DNA of 64,000 bases from contig NZ_QQOA01000002.1 in assembly GCF_003443895.1 (NCBI RefSeq), positions 310,001 through 374,000 of the forward strand, written 5' to 3'. The stretch's first letter is position 1. Each line of letters starts with the position of its first letter. The DNA is from Paraburkholderia phosphatilytica (GTDB lineage Bacteria; Pseudomonadota; Gammaproteobacteria; Burkholderiales; Burkholderiaceae). Of the stretch, positions 47,422 through 55,364 are shown piece by piece. The translations under genes were made by a program, and so were the position numbers. The notes beneath the pieces were generated by a model. It searched no databases, was not told where the DNA came from, and saw only the letters and a program-made list of their open reading frames with translations.

Positions 47422-49005
47422 CTACGTATACCCCCGCTTCGAACGCCACGCGCGCGGCCAGATCCCCTGCTTGCCGGGCGACAGAATCCCGTCGGGATCG
47501 AGCGCATCCTTGATCGTCTCCGAAAGGCGCAGCAGCGCGCCGTCGTTGAAGCTGTACTGCGCCGCCGCGAAATCCATGTACAGCAGATGCGCGCGGTATT
47601 CGCCGTAGCCGGCGGCGCGCGCGTCGCTGATCAGCGCGCGCAGCAGGTCGCCCGCATCGGCGGCCTGCTTTGACCGGTTACGGTCGAAGATGATCGCGCA
47701 GATGTGATGCAGATGGCGCACGCCCGCGGTGAAGCCGCCGTAGTAGTCGAAGCCATACTCGGCCATCCGGTGCTTCGCGAGCGTGTACTGGCGCATCGCG
47801 TCGCGGCCCGCGGCGGGACACACCGGCGAGAAATCCACGTGCGCGCCCGAGCCGCCGAGCCAGTCGAGCATCCGGAACGCGGTCATCGCCGGGATGCCGG
47901 CCAGGTTGCGGTCGGCTCCGCCTTGCGGCGCTTCGTCGCCGCGCAACGTTTGCGACGCGAAACGCGCGTGCGGAATCGCAGAAAACGCGCGACGCACACG
48001 CTTGTGCTGCAGCTCGATCAGGTCGGGCTCGCCGTACAGCGCGTAGTGCAGATTCCAGCGGCCGATGTCGAGCTGCCGCGTCATCGCGTCGATCGCGCTG
48101 TCGGGCATCGCGCCTGCGCCGTCGTACCACTGCGCGCGCGGGCCGAGCCCCGCCGCGCGCCGGATCGCGCCTTCGATCACCGCGTGCTGCGCGATCGTGC
48201 CGTCCAGCCGCAGCTCGCGCAGCGTATCGACGATCGCCGTGAGATCGCCCTCGTCGCGAAACTGGATCTCGCCGACGAGATACGCGGGCGGCGCCGGCAT
48301 CAGCCACACGCCCATCTTCGTGACGACGCCATAGTTCGACTGCAGGAACATCGCGTCGAACGACGGACCGTAGCCCGGCCGGTACAGCTGCCACGCGGTG
48401 CCGATCTCGATGCCGCCCATTCCCGTGCGTACGACGTCGCCGTTCGCGAGCACCACTTCCATCCCGCACTGCGTCGCTGCGTGATCGCCGTACGGCGTCG
48501 TGCCGAAACCGCGTTCGAGCGTATTGCCGATCACGCTGCCCCACCCGACCGCGGGCGGATCGACCCACAGCCGGTGGCCGTGCTCGCGCAGATACGTATG
48601 GAGATCGAAATAACTGACGCCGGGCTCGACGAGCGCGGTGGCGAACTCGTCGTTCACCGCGAGGATGCGGTTCATCCGCTGCAGGTCGAGCACGACCGAA
48701 CCCGTGAGACGCGGCGCCGCGCCGCCGTAGGCGAGATTGCGTCCGGTCGAAACCGTCCACAGCGGAATGCGCGCTTCGCCGGCAATGTGCAGCACGGCGC
48801 GCACTTCGTCGACGGATACAGGCAGCACCGCCGCCGACGCGGCGAATGCGGCATCGGGACCGGGCGCGAACGGGTCCGTCCACGACGCGAGCGCATCGCC
48901 GGACGCGATCACGTTCGTGTCGCCGACTATCGCGCGCCAGCGCGCGAGCGCCTGATCGAAGCGCGCGGCCGACACGCCCGGCGGTAGCGTGCGCGCCGCC
49001 GGCAT
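47422..49005 (-). CDS. VAO-family FAD-dependent oxidoreductase (4-cresol dehydrogenase-like)
   Basis: A 527-residue flavoprotein with a PCMH-type FAD domain (LWTVSTGRNLAYGGAAPRLTGSVVLDLQRMNRIL, PPAVGWGSVIGNTLERGFGTTPYGDH) and a C-terminal cap domain ending PDGILSPGKQGIWP, as in vanillyl-alcohol oxidase and 4-cresol dehydrogenase. The expected substrates are para-substituted phenols. No cytochrome c subunit, the partner of p-cresol methylhydroxylase, is adjacent, so it could be an oxidase. Its ATG overlaps the stop of the His-rich lipoprotein gene (ATGA), so the two are coupled. Confidence 0.92.
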   Translation of the reverse strand: MPAARTLPPGVSAARFDQALARWRAIVGDTNVIASGDALASWTDPFAPGPDAAFAASAAVLPVSVDEVRAVLHIAGEARIPLWTVSTGRNLAYGGAAPRLTGSVVLDLQRMNRILAVNDEFATALVEPGVSYFDLHTYLREHGHRLWVDPPAVGWGSVIGNTLERGFGTTPYGDHAATQCGMEVVLANGDVVRTGMGGIEIGTAWQLYRPGYGPSFDAMFLQSNYGVVTKMGVWLMPAPPAYLVGEIQFRDEGDLTAIVDTLRELRLDGTIAQHAVIEGAIRRAAGLGPRAQWYDGAGAMPDSAIDAMTRQLDIGRWNLHYALYGEPDLIELQHKRVRRAFSAIPHARFASQTLRGDEAPQGGADRNLAGIPAMTAFRMLDWLGGSGAHVDFSPVCPAAGRDAMRQYTLAKHRMAEYGFDYYGGFTAGVRHLHHICAIIFDRNRSKQAADAGDLLRALISDARAAGYGEYRAHLLYMDFAAAQYSFNDGALLRLSETIKDALDPDGILSPGKQGIWPRAWRSKRGYT

Positions 49006-49481
49006 CAGCGCCGCATCCCGCCGCCCGCGCTCATGAACATTCCACCGCCGCCGCCATGCGTCGCGCCGCCGCCGGCGTGGTGCATCGTGCCGCCGCGCCC
49101 GTGCCACGGTCCGGCGGAACCCGGATGATCGTGGTGATGGTGGTGGAAATGATCGAAGAACACGAACGACCCGCCGCCGATCACGGCCGTCGGCCAGATC
49201 AGCCATGGGTCGTAATACCACGGGTCCCAGTACGGATACGCTGGGTACAGCACTGCTTCGTCGGTGTCGATCTGCCAGCTGCCGTCCGGCTGCCGGCACG
49301 CGTTGCCGACAATCCGCTGCGGCGTACCGTCGATGTCCGCCTGCCCGACGATGGTCCGGCAGACGAGCTGATCGTTCATCGTGCCGACGCTGCCGGGAGC
49401 GGCGGCGGTCTGGTTGGCGACCGGTGTCGTGCAACCCGCGCACGCACCGAGCACCGCGCCTAAAACGAGAATCTTGCGCAT
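49005..49481 (-). CDS. His/Gly-rich small lipoprotein
   Basis: 158 residues from the ATG of MRKILVLGAVLGACAGC, a clear lipoprotein signal (lipobox Cys in GACAGC). The middle has DGTPQRIVGNACRQPDGSWQID, a pattern of surface-lipoprotein/17-kDa antigen type, then a Tyr/Trp/Pro-rich segment (YPAYPYWDPWYYDPW). The end is His-rich (FFDHFHHHHHDH) and Gly-rich, suggesting metal binding. First gene of a three-gene operon whose promoter (49630-49656) matches the ECF pattern. Confidence 0.85.
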   Translation of the reverse strand: MRKILVLGAVLGACAGCTTPVANQTAAAPGSVGTMNDQLVCRTIVGQADIDGTPQRIVGNACRQPDGSWQIDTDEAVLYPAYPYWDPWYYDPWLIWPTAVIGGGSFVFFDHFHHHHHDHPGSAGPWHGRGGTMHHAGGGATHGGGGGMFMSAGGGMRR

Positions 49482-49822
49482 GATGTGATCCCGCCTTGAT
49501 GCCCTCGCGCACAGGCGCGGTTGTGCCGACGCTTTGCGCGCACTGCACGGCTCGCGACGCATGCGGTGATGCATGCGCGCAAATCCGTGCGCCGTTGCAG
49601 GCGGTGTCGAGCACGCGCCTGCAACGATAGAACGAACCGCCAGCCGGACCTATTCCGCCGCGTCATGCGGGCGTGGTGGAGTATTCGTTACGCGATTTTT
49701 CAACGGGCCGATGCGGACGGTTCGCACTCCAGCAGTGTGCGCGGTTCGCACGGGAATGGCGATGGATTTCGCGCGGGTGCGGTACGTGGGTGCGGCATCC
49801 AGCGGGCAGCGCGCCAGACGCG
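49482..49822. other. Intergenic region holding an ECF-type promoter
   Basis: 341 bases between the anti-sigma stop and the lipoprotein start. It carries the ECF-type promoter described separately, which would give a leader of about 140 nt. No gene was supported. Confidence 0.5.
49630..49656 (-). promoter_or_regulatory. ECF-type promoter, lipoprotein/flavoenzyme operon
   Basis: Reading leftward: GGAATA (49656-49651), 16-base spacer, CGTTC (49634-49630), preceded by GC. It is the same bipartite pattern and spacing as the element in front of the small lipoprotein/sigma operon. Confidence 0.65.
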
Positions 49823-50632
49823 TTACTGCTGCCACGCTTCCGGCTTGCCGCCGAGCGCCGCGCAGACGTCGATTGCGATCGTGCGCAGCTTGCTCTCGGA
49901 GATCGGCCCCGACAGCGCATAGCCCATCCGGTCGTTGACCCAGTAGAAGGTGCTGCGGTTGCCGTCGCGGAACAGACGGAACGCGGTCTCGTCTTTCGGA
50001 ATCGCCGTGACGTAAAGCGTCAGCCGTTCGCCGAACTGGTTTTCGTACATGAACTGCGCAGCCGGTCCGCTCGCATCCGGCAACAGGCGCCCGCCGACCA
50101 GCGCGTAGCCGTATTCCTGCAGCGACGGAATGGACAGCTGCCGGTTGAGCCGCTTCGACAGCCACGCGATCAGATGCTGTTCCTCGGCCGCGGCCACCTC
50201 CACCGGATGACGGACCTCGGGCGTGTACACCGCGTACGCGACGTCCGCGCGGCGCGCGAGCGCGAGCGTTTCGCCGCTGCCGCCGAGGCGCGGCACGAGC
50301 GGCCCGATGAGCAGCGCCAGACCGGCACCCACCGCGAGCCAGCACGCGGCCAGCGCCATGCGCCGCCAGCGCGGCGCGCGCACCCGCAGGATCATCGCGG
50401 CGGGCGCGGTTTCGGCACCTGCGCGACTGTCGCGTTCGCCGGCGGCCGGCGCACCGCACAATGCCTTCAGCGCCGCGGTCTGCGCGCGCCAGGCGGCAAC
50501 CTGCGCGGCGGCGTGCGGGTCGTTCGCGAGCCGCTCGTGCACCGCGTCGCGCTCGGGTCCCGGCAACTCGTCGTCGACATACGCCGACAACCTTTGCAGG
50601 TCCGCATCGGAATCGTGGTCGTCGTGGTTCAT
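49823..50632 (-). CDS. Anti-sigma factor (transmembrane)
   Basis: 269 residues. The N-terminal ~60 are an anti-sigma domain (LQRLSAYVDDELPGPERDAVHERLANDPHAAAQVAAWRAQ) lacking the Cys pair of zinc-binding types. One membrane helix follows (MALAACWLAVGAGLALLIGPLV), then a C-terminal periplasmic sensor domain (EYGYALVGGRLLPDASGPAAQFMYENQFGERLTLYV). It overlaps the sigma-factor stop (ATGA), the normal coupling for sigma/anti-sigma pairs. It would hold the sigma factor at the membrane until a periplasmic signal arrives. Confidence 0.9.
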   Translation of the reverse strand: MNHDDHDSDADLQRLSAYVDDELPGPERDAVHERLANDPHAAAQVAAWRAQTAALKALCGAPAAGERDSRAGAETAPAAMILRVRAPRWRRMALAACWLAVGAGLALLIGPLVPRLGGSGETLALARRADVAYAVYTPEVRHPVEVAAAEEQHLIAWLSKRLNRQLSIPSLQEYGYALVGGRLLPDASGPAAQFMYENQFGERLTLYVTAIPKDETAFRLFRDGNRSTFYWVNDRMGYALSGPISESKLRTIAIDVCAALGGKPEAWQQ

Positions 50633-51171
50633 CGCTGGGTTCTCACTACCTTGAGCGGCGGACTCTGCCGCGCGGGTCCGTCGCCTTCCGTCAGCAGTAT
50701 CCGCATGTGCTCGCGCGCGCGGGACAGCCGCGACATCACGGTGCCGATCGGCACGCCGAGCACGCCCGACGCCTCCTGGTACGTCAGTTCCTCGACGCCG
50801 ACGAGCAGCATCACCTCGCGCTGCTCCACTGGCAGACAATACAGCGCCCGCTGCACATCGCGCAGCACGAGGCCGTCGATGTCGCCGCGCGGCGCCTCGA
50901 GCGTGCGCCACGGCGCGTTTTCGTCGTCGACGGCGATTTCGCGGCGCGCGCGCAACTGGTCGATATGGATGTGCCGCAGGATCGTCAGGAGCCATGCGCG
51001 CAGATTGGTCTGCGGACGAAACGCCGACCAGCGGGCGAGCGCGCGCTCGGCCGTATCCTGCACGAGGTCGTCCGCCCACATCGGGTCGCCCGTCAACGCG
51101 CGCGCATAGCGGCGCAGTTGCGGCAGCCACGCAATCACTTCCGACTCGAATTTCGCCTGACGGTTGCTCAC
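50629..51171 (-). CDS. ECF sigma factor
   Basis: A 180-residue group IV sigma factor. Region 2 is LTGDPMWADDLVQDTAERALARWSAFRPQTNLRAWLLTILRHIHID (recognition of -10) and region 4 is LPVEQREVMLLVGVEELTYQEASGVLGVPIGTVMSRLSRAREHMR (recognition of -35). Regions 1 and 3 are absent, as in ECF factors. It is coupled to the anti-sigma gene by a 4-bp overlap. It is likely cotranscribed from the promoter in front of the small lipoprotein gene upstream (51365-51529), and so autoregulated. Confidence 0.94.
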   Translation of the reverse strand: MSNRQAKFESEVIAWLPQLRRYARALTGDPMWADDLVQDTAERALARWSAFRPQTNLRAWLLTILRHIHIDQLRARREIAVDDENAPWRTLEAPRGDIDGLVLRDVQRALYCLPVEQREVMLLVGVEELTYQEASGVLGVPIGTVMSRLSRAREHMRILLTEGDGPARQSPPLKVVRTQR

Positions 51172-51364
51172 GCTCTTCGATCGCGTCCGCTTTCGTTATG
51201 CTGCGTTGTCCTGCGTTGCTGCGCGTTGTGGTGTGCGTTGTGGTGCGCTGTCATGCCTGGTGGTGCGGTCCCTTGCCTTTCCCCGTCTTTCGCGGCGCGC
51301 GCGGCGCGGCGGGTCTCCTCGCGCTCAGTTGGTACGCTCGTTGAGTACCGTTCAGCCAGTTCGA

Positions 51365-51529
51365 TCAATAGCCACCGGTACTCGAATTGCCGGTGCTGCC
51401 GGACGTGCCGCCGCCGTTCGTCGACGAACAGGCGGCAAGCGAGCCCGCGAGCCCGACCGCCACGATGACGAGCAGCGCCGACACGACGCGGCTTGCGTGG
51501 CTGCGTTTGATCGCATGCATCGATTTCAT
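51365..51529 (-). CDS. Small Ser/Gly-rich lipoprotein (54 residues)
   Basis: 54 residues, MKSMHAIKRSHASRVVSALL with a hydrophobic core and lipobox SLAACS, then a Gly/Ser/Thr-rich tail to the Tyr C terminus. The ATG follows CAGGAG, a good ribosome-binding site. It is the first gene after an ECF-type promoter and 193 bp upstream of the sigma gene on the same strand. It has no recognised family; entericidin-like small lipoproteins are similar in size and layout. Confidence 0.75.
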   Translation of the reverse strand: MKSMHAIKRSHASRVVSALLVIVAVGLAGSLAACSSTNGGGTSGSTGNSSTGGY

Positions 51530-51569
51530 GAAGCGTTCTCCTGCGAGTTGAAAAGCGACGATGCCTTCA

Positions 51570-51596
51570 TAACGCAGCCCGGTCGCGTTTTATTCC
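51570..51596 (-). promoter_or_regulatory. ECF-type promoter, small lipoprotein/sigma operon
   Basis: Reading leftward: GGAATA (51596-51591), 16-base spacer, CGTTA (51574-51570), preceded by GC. It lies about 40 bases upstream of the lipoprotein ATG. It matches the element at 49630-49656. Confidence 0.65.
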
Positions 51597-52056
51597 GCCC
51601 CCGTGAAAACCTTTTTGCGCGCGACTGGACAAATGATTCTGGCGCGCTAACGTGATGATGTGGATCGTCCATCCGGCCAGGGTGCGGGACCGGGTGAAGC
51701 GCGCGCACTATGTCGAAATCGTGGCAACGGCAGGCAGATTGCGAGCAACCCGCGGCGCGCAGAGCGTGCCCCGGCGCGCATCGTGCTTGCATTTCGTCAC
51801 GTTTTGGCGCGCGCTTCGCTGTGAGCCTTGCCGCACGCGTTTGAATGAGCATTGCCGTGTCATGCCGCGCAACGCACCGCCGCGAACGATGGATCGCGAG
51901 CGCCGCGGCAGCGCTGGTAACGACTCGTTACACATCTTGAAGGATGCTTCCTGAGCGGCAAGCCGGTATAGTGGAACGGTCCGCTACGCGCCGCGCAAGA
52001 TGCCCGACACAGGGTAGAATCCTGGCCAACCACTGTTTTTCTAACCAGAATCGTCC
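51597..52056. other. Intergenic region upstream of hfq2
   Basis: About 460 bases between divergent transcription units. A TATAGT (51968-51973) and a TAGAAT (52016-52021) are possible -10 boxes for the Hfq gene, without good -35 partners. Small open frames here are Arg-rich and not credible. Confidence 0.4.
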
Positions 52057-52542
52057 ATGCCTTCCGCAGAATCACATCCGCAAAACGACTTCATGAACGC
52101 AGCGCGCAAAGAACGCAAGCGCGTTGAGATCTATCTCGTCAACGGCATTCGTCTGACGGGCTGCATCGAGTCGTTCGATCAGTACCTGGTGATGCTGCGC
52201 ACGCCCGTCGGTCTGCAGGGCATTTACAAGCGCGCCATCTCCACGATCCAGCACGACACCGGAACGCGTCCGCGCACGGCACGCCCGCAGGGCGCGCACG
52301 GCGAGCATGGCGGCGGCACGCGTGGCCCGCACGGTCCCCGTGAGTCGCATGGTCCGCGCGAGCCGAGAGAGCCGCGCGAAAGCTATGGCGCGCCGTCCGG
52401 AGATCGTCCCGCGCCGTCGGAACGGCCGGCTTCGTCGGGCGCATCGTCCGACGGCCCGGTGATCGTCACGCGCCGCCGGCGCCTGTTCGGCGGCGGCAAC
52501 GGCGACAGTGGCCCCGGTAACGGCGGCAACGGCAACAGCTGA
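52057..52542 (+). CDS. hfq2: Hfq-like RNA chaperone with extended C-terminal tail (Hfq2)
   Basis: 161 residues. The Sm fold fills residues ~9-72 ([39 protein letters not shown], then YKRAIST where classical Hfq has YKHAIST). The remaining ~90 residues are a disordered tail rich in Gly, Pro, Arg, Glu and His, with a degenerate PRE/GPR repeat and an Arg cluster (TRRRRLFGG) near the end. Burkholderia carry two Hfqs, and this one matches the larger Hfq2. It probably binds sRNA and mRNA as a hexamer. A second ATG at MNAARK is possible but the upstream ATG gives the conserved QNDF. Confidence 0.92.
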   Translation: MPSAESHPQNDFMNAARKERKRVEIYLVNGIRLTGCIESFDQYLVMLRTPVGLQGIYKRAISTIQHDTGTRPRTARPQGAHGEHGGGTRGPHGPRESHGPREPREPRESYGAPSGDRPAPSERPASSGASSDGPVIVTRRRRLFGGGNGDSGPGNGGNGNS

Positions 52543-52549
52543 ACTTCGG

Positions 52550-52780
52550 CTAGCTTCCCAGACTCCCCACCCGGTGCAGCAGCGTCTCGATCCGCTGGAT
52601 CTGCTGCTGCGTCAACTCAAACCCGATCTTGATGTCGAGCAGGCGCCGCCGCCAGTAGGTCGCGTTGAGCGTCGCGTTCATCGGCTGTCGCGTCGCCCAC
52701 TCGAGATGGTCGAGCTCAGCCTCCACCACGCCATGCCACGCGTGGATTCGCTGCCTCGGACCCGCGGCGTTCGGACTCAT
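52550..52780 (-). CDS. Small hypothetical protein
   Basis: 76 residues, converging on hfq2 with 7 bp between stops. The sequence looks protein-like rather than frame-shadow: HAWHGVVEAELDHLEWATRQPMNATLNATYWRRRLLDIK followed by a helical QQQIQRIETLLHRVG. No membrane segment, signal or known domain. Function unknown. Confidence 0.55.
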   Translation of the reverse strand: MSPNAAGPRQRIHAWHGVVEAELDHLEWATRQPMNATLNATYWRRRLLDIKIGFELTQQQIQRIETLLHRVGSLGS

Positions 52781-53059
52781 GTCGGCATCACCCCTGATCG
52801 GCGCCGGCGCGCCGCCCGGCTGGGCAACTGCGCTGCGACATCCTCAAAACGAGTTACGCCTGATGAATTTTCAGAAGGCTGACAGCAATCCGCGTACGGT
52901 GCGGTGCGTGGCGAACCCGAACCCGAACGCGGCACTGCGCATGCTGGCGTGACTGGTACGAGGCTCACGCACCGGGAGTGAACGTTGGCCATCCGGACGA
53001 CGACCGGCGCTGGCCCCTTTACGCTATGCTGACTGTTCGTACTTCGATGGGAGCGCGCC

Positions 53060-53260
53060 ATGTCCAGGTCGAAACCCGCGCATCACACTCCGCCGCCATC
53101 CGGCGACACTCCGCACACGCCTGACGAACTGCTCGACGAGGCGCTGGAGGAAACCTTCCCTGCCAGCGACCCGATCGCGGTCGACCCGCCGGACGCGCCG
53201 AAACGCCCGCCGGGCAAACCCGCTGCTATTTCCGCGCCGCACCACGGCAAGCATCGCTAG
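53060..53260 (+). CDS. Small conserved protein (ETFPASDP motif)
   Basis: 66 residues, mostly Pro/His/Lys-rich and disordered, with the core LDEALEETFPASDPIAVDPP that recurs in small proteins of many proteobacteria. Function unknown. It ends four bases before the LtrA ATG, so the two are likely cotranscribed. Confidence 0.75.
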   Translation: MSRSKPAHHTPPPSGDTPHTPDELLDEALEETFPASDPIAVDPPDAPKRPPGKPAAISAPHHGKHR

Positions 53261-53263
53261 CGC

Positions 53264-54484
53264 ATGGCCGGGCCCCAACCCCTCAACGGGCGATACCTGC
53301 GCGCGCGCACCGGCGAAGAAGCGCGCGTGACCTACATCGAGCTGTTCTTCGACCTGATCTATGCGTTCGCTGTCACGCAACTGTCGCATCGGCTGATGCA
53401 CGATCATGGTCTAGAAGGCGCGTTGCAGACGCTAATCCTTTGGTTCGCGGTGTGGCTCGGCTGGCAGTACACCTGCTGGGTCACGAACTGGTTCGACCCG
53501 GACCGCATACCGGTGCGTCTGCTGCTGTTCGCGGTGATGCTGACGGGCATGGCGATGGCTGCGAGCCTGCCGCTCGCGTTCGGCGAGCGCGGCCTGCTGT
53601 TCGCGCTCAGTTACGTGACGATCCAGCTGGGCCGCAGCATCGTCGTGCTGCTCCTGCTCGGCCGCGACCATCGGCTGACGGCGAATTTCCGGCGCATCTG
53701 CGGCTGGCTCGCGATCTCGGGTATCGCGTGGATCGCCGGCGGCTTCGCGGATGGCGCCGCGCGCTTCGGCTGGTGGACCGCCGCGGTGCTGTGCGAATAC
53801 GTCGCGCCGATGTTCGGTTTTCCACTGCCGTGGCTCGGCCGGTCGCGCGCGGCCGACTGGCGCACAGCCGAAGGCGGCCACATCGCCGAGCGCTGCCAGG
53901 GGTTCGTGATTCTCGCGCTCGGCGAATCGGTACTGGTCACAGGCGGCACGTGGTCCGACCTCGGCGGCTGGGATGCGCCGTCGGTCATCGCGTTCCTCGT
54001 GTGTTTCGCGGCCAGCGTCGCGATGTGGTGGATCTACTTCGACACCGGCAGCGAAGCGGGCAGCCGCGCGATCGTCGAATCGAAGGAGCCGGGGCTGATG
54101 GCCTCGTACTTCCATTACATCCACGTGGTTCTGGTGGCGGGCATCATCGTCAGCGCGGCCGCGGACGATCTGGTGATCCTGCATCCGCCCGAACGCGTGA
54201 CGCTCGCCACGGTGTGGCTGCTCGCCGGCGGACCCGCGCTCTACGTGATCGGCACCGGGCTCTACAAGCGCGTCGTGTACGGCTGGTTTCCGCTGTCGCA
54301 CTGGATCGGCTGCGCGCTCTTCGCGCTCATCGCGCCGTTCGCGCTGCACACGGACCTGCTGATGACCGCCGGCCTGACGATGGCCACGCTGATCGTCGTG
54401 GCCGGCTGGGAGACCGTGTCACGCCGCGTGATGGCTGGGGCAGGAACCGATGACAGAACCGATACGGGCGCGACCGCCGAGTAG
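53264..54484 (+). CDS. ltrA: Low-temperature-requirement A (LtrA) family membrane protein
   Basis: A 406-residue protein with about ten membrane segments. The N-terminal signature VTYIELFFDLIYAFAVTQLSHRL and the later IAERCQGFVILALGESVLVTGG and SYFHYIHVVLVAGIIVSAAADD are diagnostic of the family. Named for a Listeria low-temperature mutant; the molecular role is unknown. It sits directly after the small ETFPASDP gene. Confidence 0.95.
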   Translation: MAGPQPLNGRYLRARTGEEARVTYIELFFDLIYAFAVTQLSHRLMHDHGLEGALQTLILWFAVWLGWQYTCWVTNWFDPDRIPVRLLLFAVMLTGMAMAASLPLAFGERGLLFALSYVTIQLGRSIVVLLLLGRDHRLTANFRRICGWLAISGIAWIAGGFADGAARFGWWTAAVLCEYVAPMFGFPLPWLGRSRAADWRTAEGGHIAERCQGFVILALGESVLVTGGTWSDLGGWDAPSVIAFLVCFAASVAMWWIYFDTGSEAGSRAIVESKEPGLMASYFHYIHVVLVAGIIVSAAADDLVILHPPERVTLATVWLLAGGPALYVIGTGLYKRVVYGWFPLSHWIGCALFALIAPFALHTDLLMTAGLTMATLIVVAGWETVSRRVMAGAGTDDRTDTGATAE

Positions 54485-54535
54485 GCGATCGTTAGCGCTC
54501 CGTATCGTATCGTCCCGTCGAACGTTTGTTGAACG

Positions 54536-55303
54536 TTACCGCGTCGTGCCCGGCAGTCCGCCCTCGAGCTGATGCTGAAGCTCGCGCACCTGCCGCTGCG
54601 CGTCGCGCAGCTGCGCCTGGGCAGCGATCTTCTGCGCCTGCAGCGCATCGGCCTGATCGTGGTTCTGTTTCTGCTGGCTCGCGACGATCTGCTGCTGTTG
54701 CTGCGCCACAGCCAGGTCGGCCTGCAGACGGCTCGCATGCTCCTGCGACAGCGCGATCATCCGGTCGGTGAACGCCTTCTGCGCTTCAAGCTGGGTCCGT
54801 CGGATCTCGACGCTCGAAAGCTGCAGCGTCTGCCGCGCGAAGTCCTTGTAGATCAGCTCGGCGCGCGTCGCGTCGGTGGTCTTGATCACCCGCCAGAAGG
54901 TCTTCTGCTGGAACAGCGCGACCCAGTAGTTCATCTCTTTCGCATCGAACAGCAGGCTTGCGCCATAGCTGCCGTTGTAGGTCGTGCGAAATTCGGTCAG
55001 CGCCGAGCCGTGAATCAGCTGCTGCAGTTCGGCGACGTTGCCGCCGGTCGACTGCTTTGCCTCGTCGGCATTGAGCACTGGCTGAGAGGCCGCCTGTGAG
55101 GCGACCTGAGCGGCATCGGCACCCGGCGTCTGGCCGGACACCACCGGCAATGCGGTGGTGGCGGCAGGCGTGGCGACGACTGCGTCGCTAGCCGGCTGCA
55201 CCGGCGCCGCGGCCGGCGTCGGTTGTGCGAACGTGCAACCTGATCCCCCGATACCGATCAGCAATGCAAGGGCCACCTGTCGAAAGGTCGACTTTCGGTC
55301 CAT
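54536..55303 (-). CDS. DUF2968 family lipoprotein-like protein with coiled coil
   Basis: 255 residues. A signal-like N terminus ends in GGSGCTFAQ (possible lipobox GSGC), followed by an Ala/Pro/Ser/Thr-rich linker, a DUF2968 core (GNVAELQQLIHGSALTEFRTTYNGSYGASLLFDAKEMNYWVALFQQKTFWRVI), and a long Gln/Ala-rich coiled coil (LQADLAVAQQQQQIVASQQKQNHDQ). It may act in the periplasm. It follows the sigma-54 regulator gene with 61 bp between, so the two could be cotranscribed. Confidence 0.85.
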   Translation of the reverse strand: MDRKSTFRQVALALLIGIGGSGCTFAQPTPAAAPVQPASDAVVATPAATTALPVVSGQTPGADAAQVASQAASQPVLNADEAKQSTGGNVAELQQLIHGSALTEFRTTYNGSYGASLLFDAKEMNYWVALFQQKTFWRVIKTTDATRAELIYKDFARQTLQLSSVEIRRTQLEAQKAFTDRMIALSQEHASRLQADLAVAQQQQQIVASQQKQNHDQADALQAQKIAAQAQLRDAQRQVRELQHQLEGGLPGTTR

Positions 55304-55364
55304 GAATATCCCGTCGTAACGTTGTAGTAATTTCTTCTCATCGCTTAAGCAAGCTGTCTCATTA

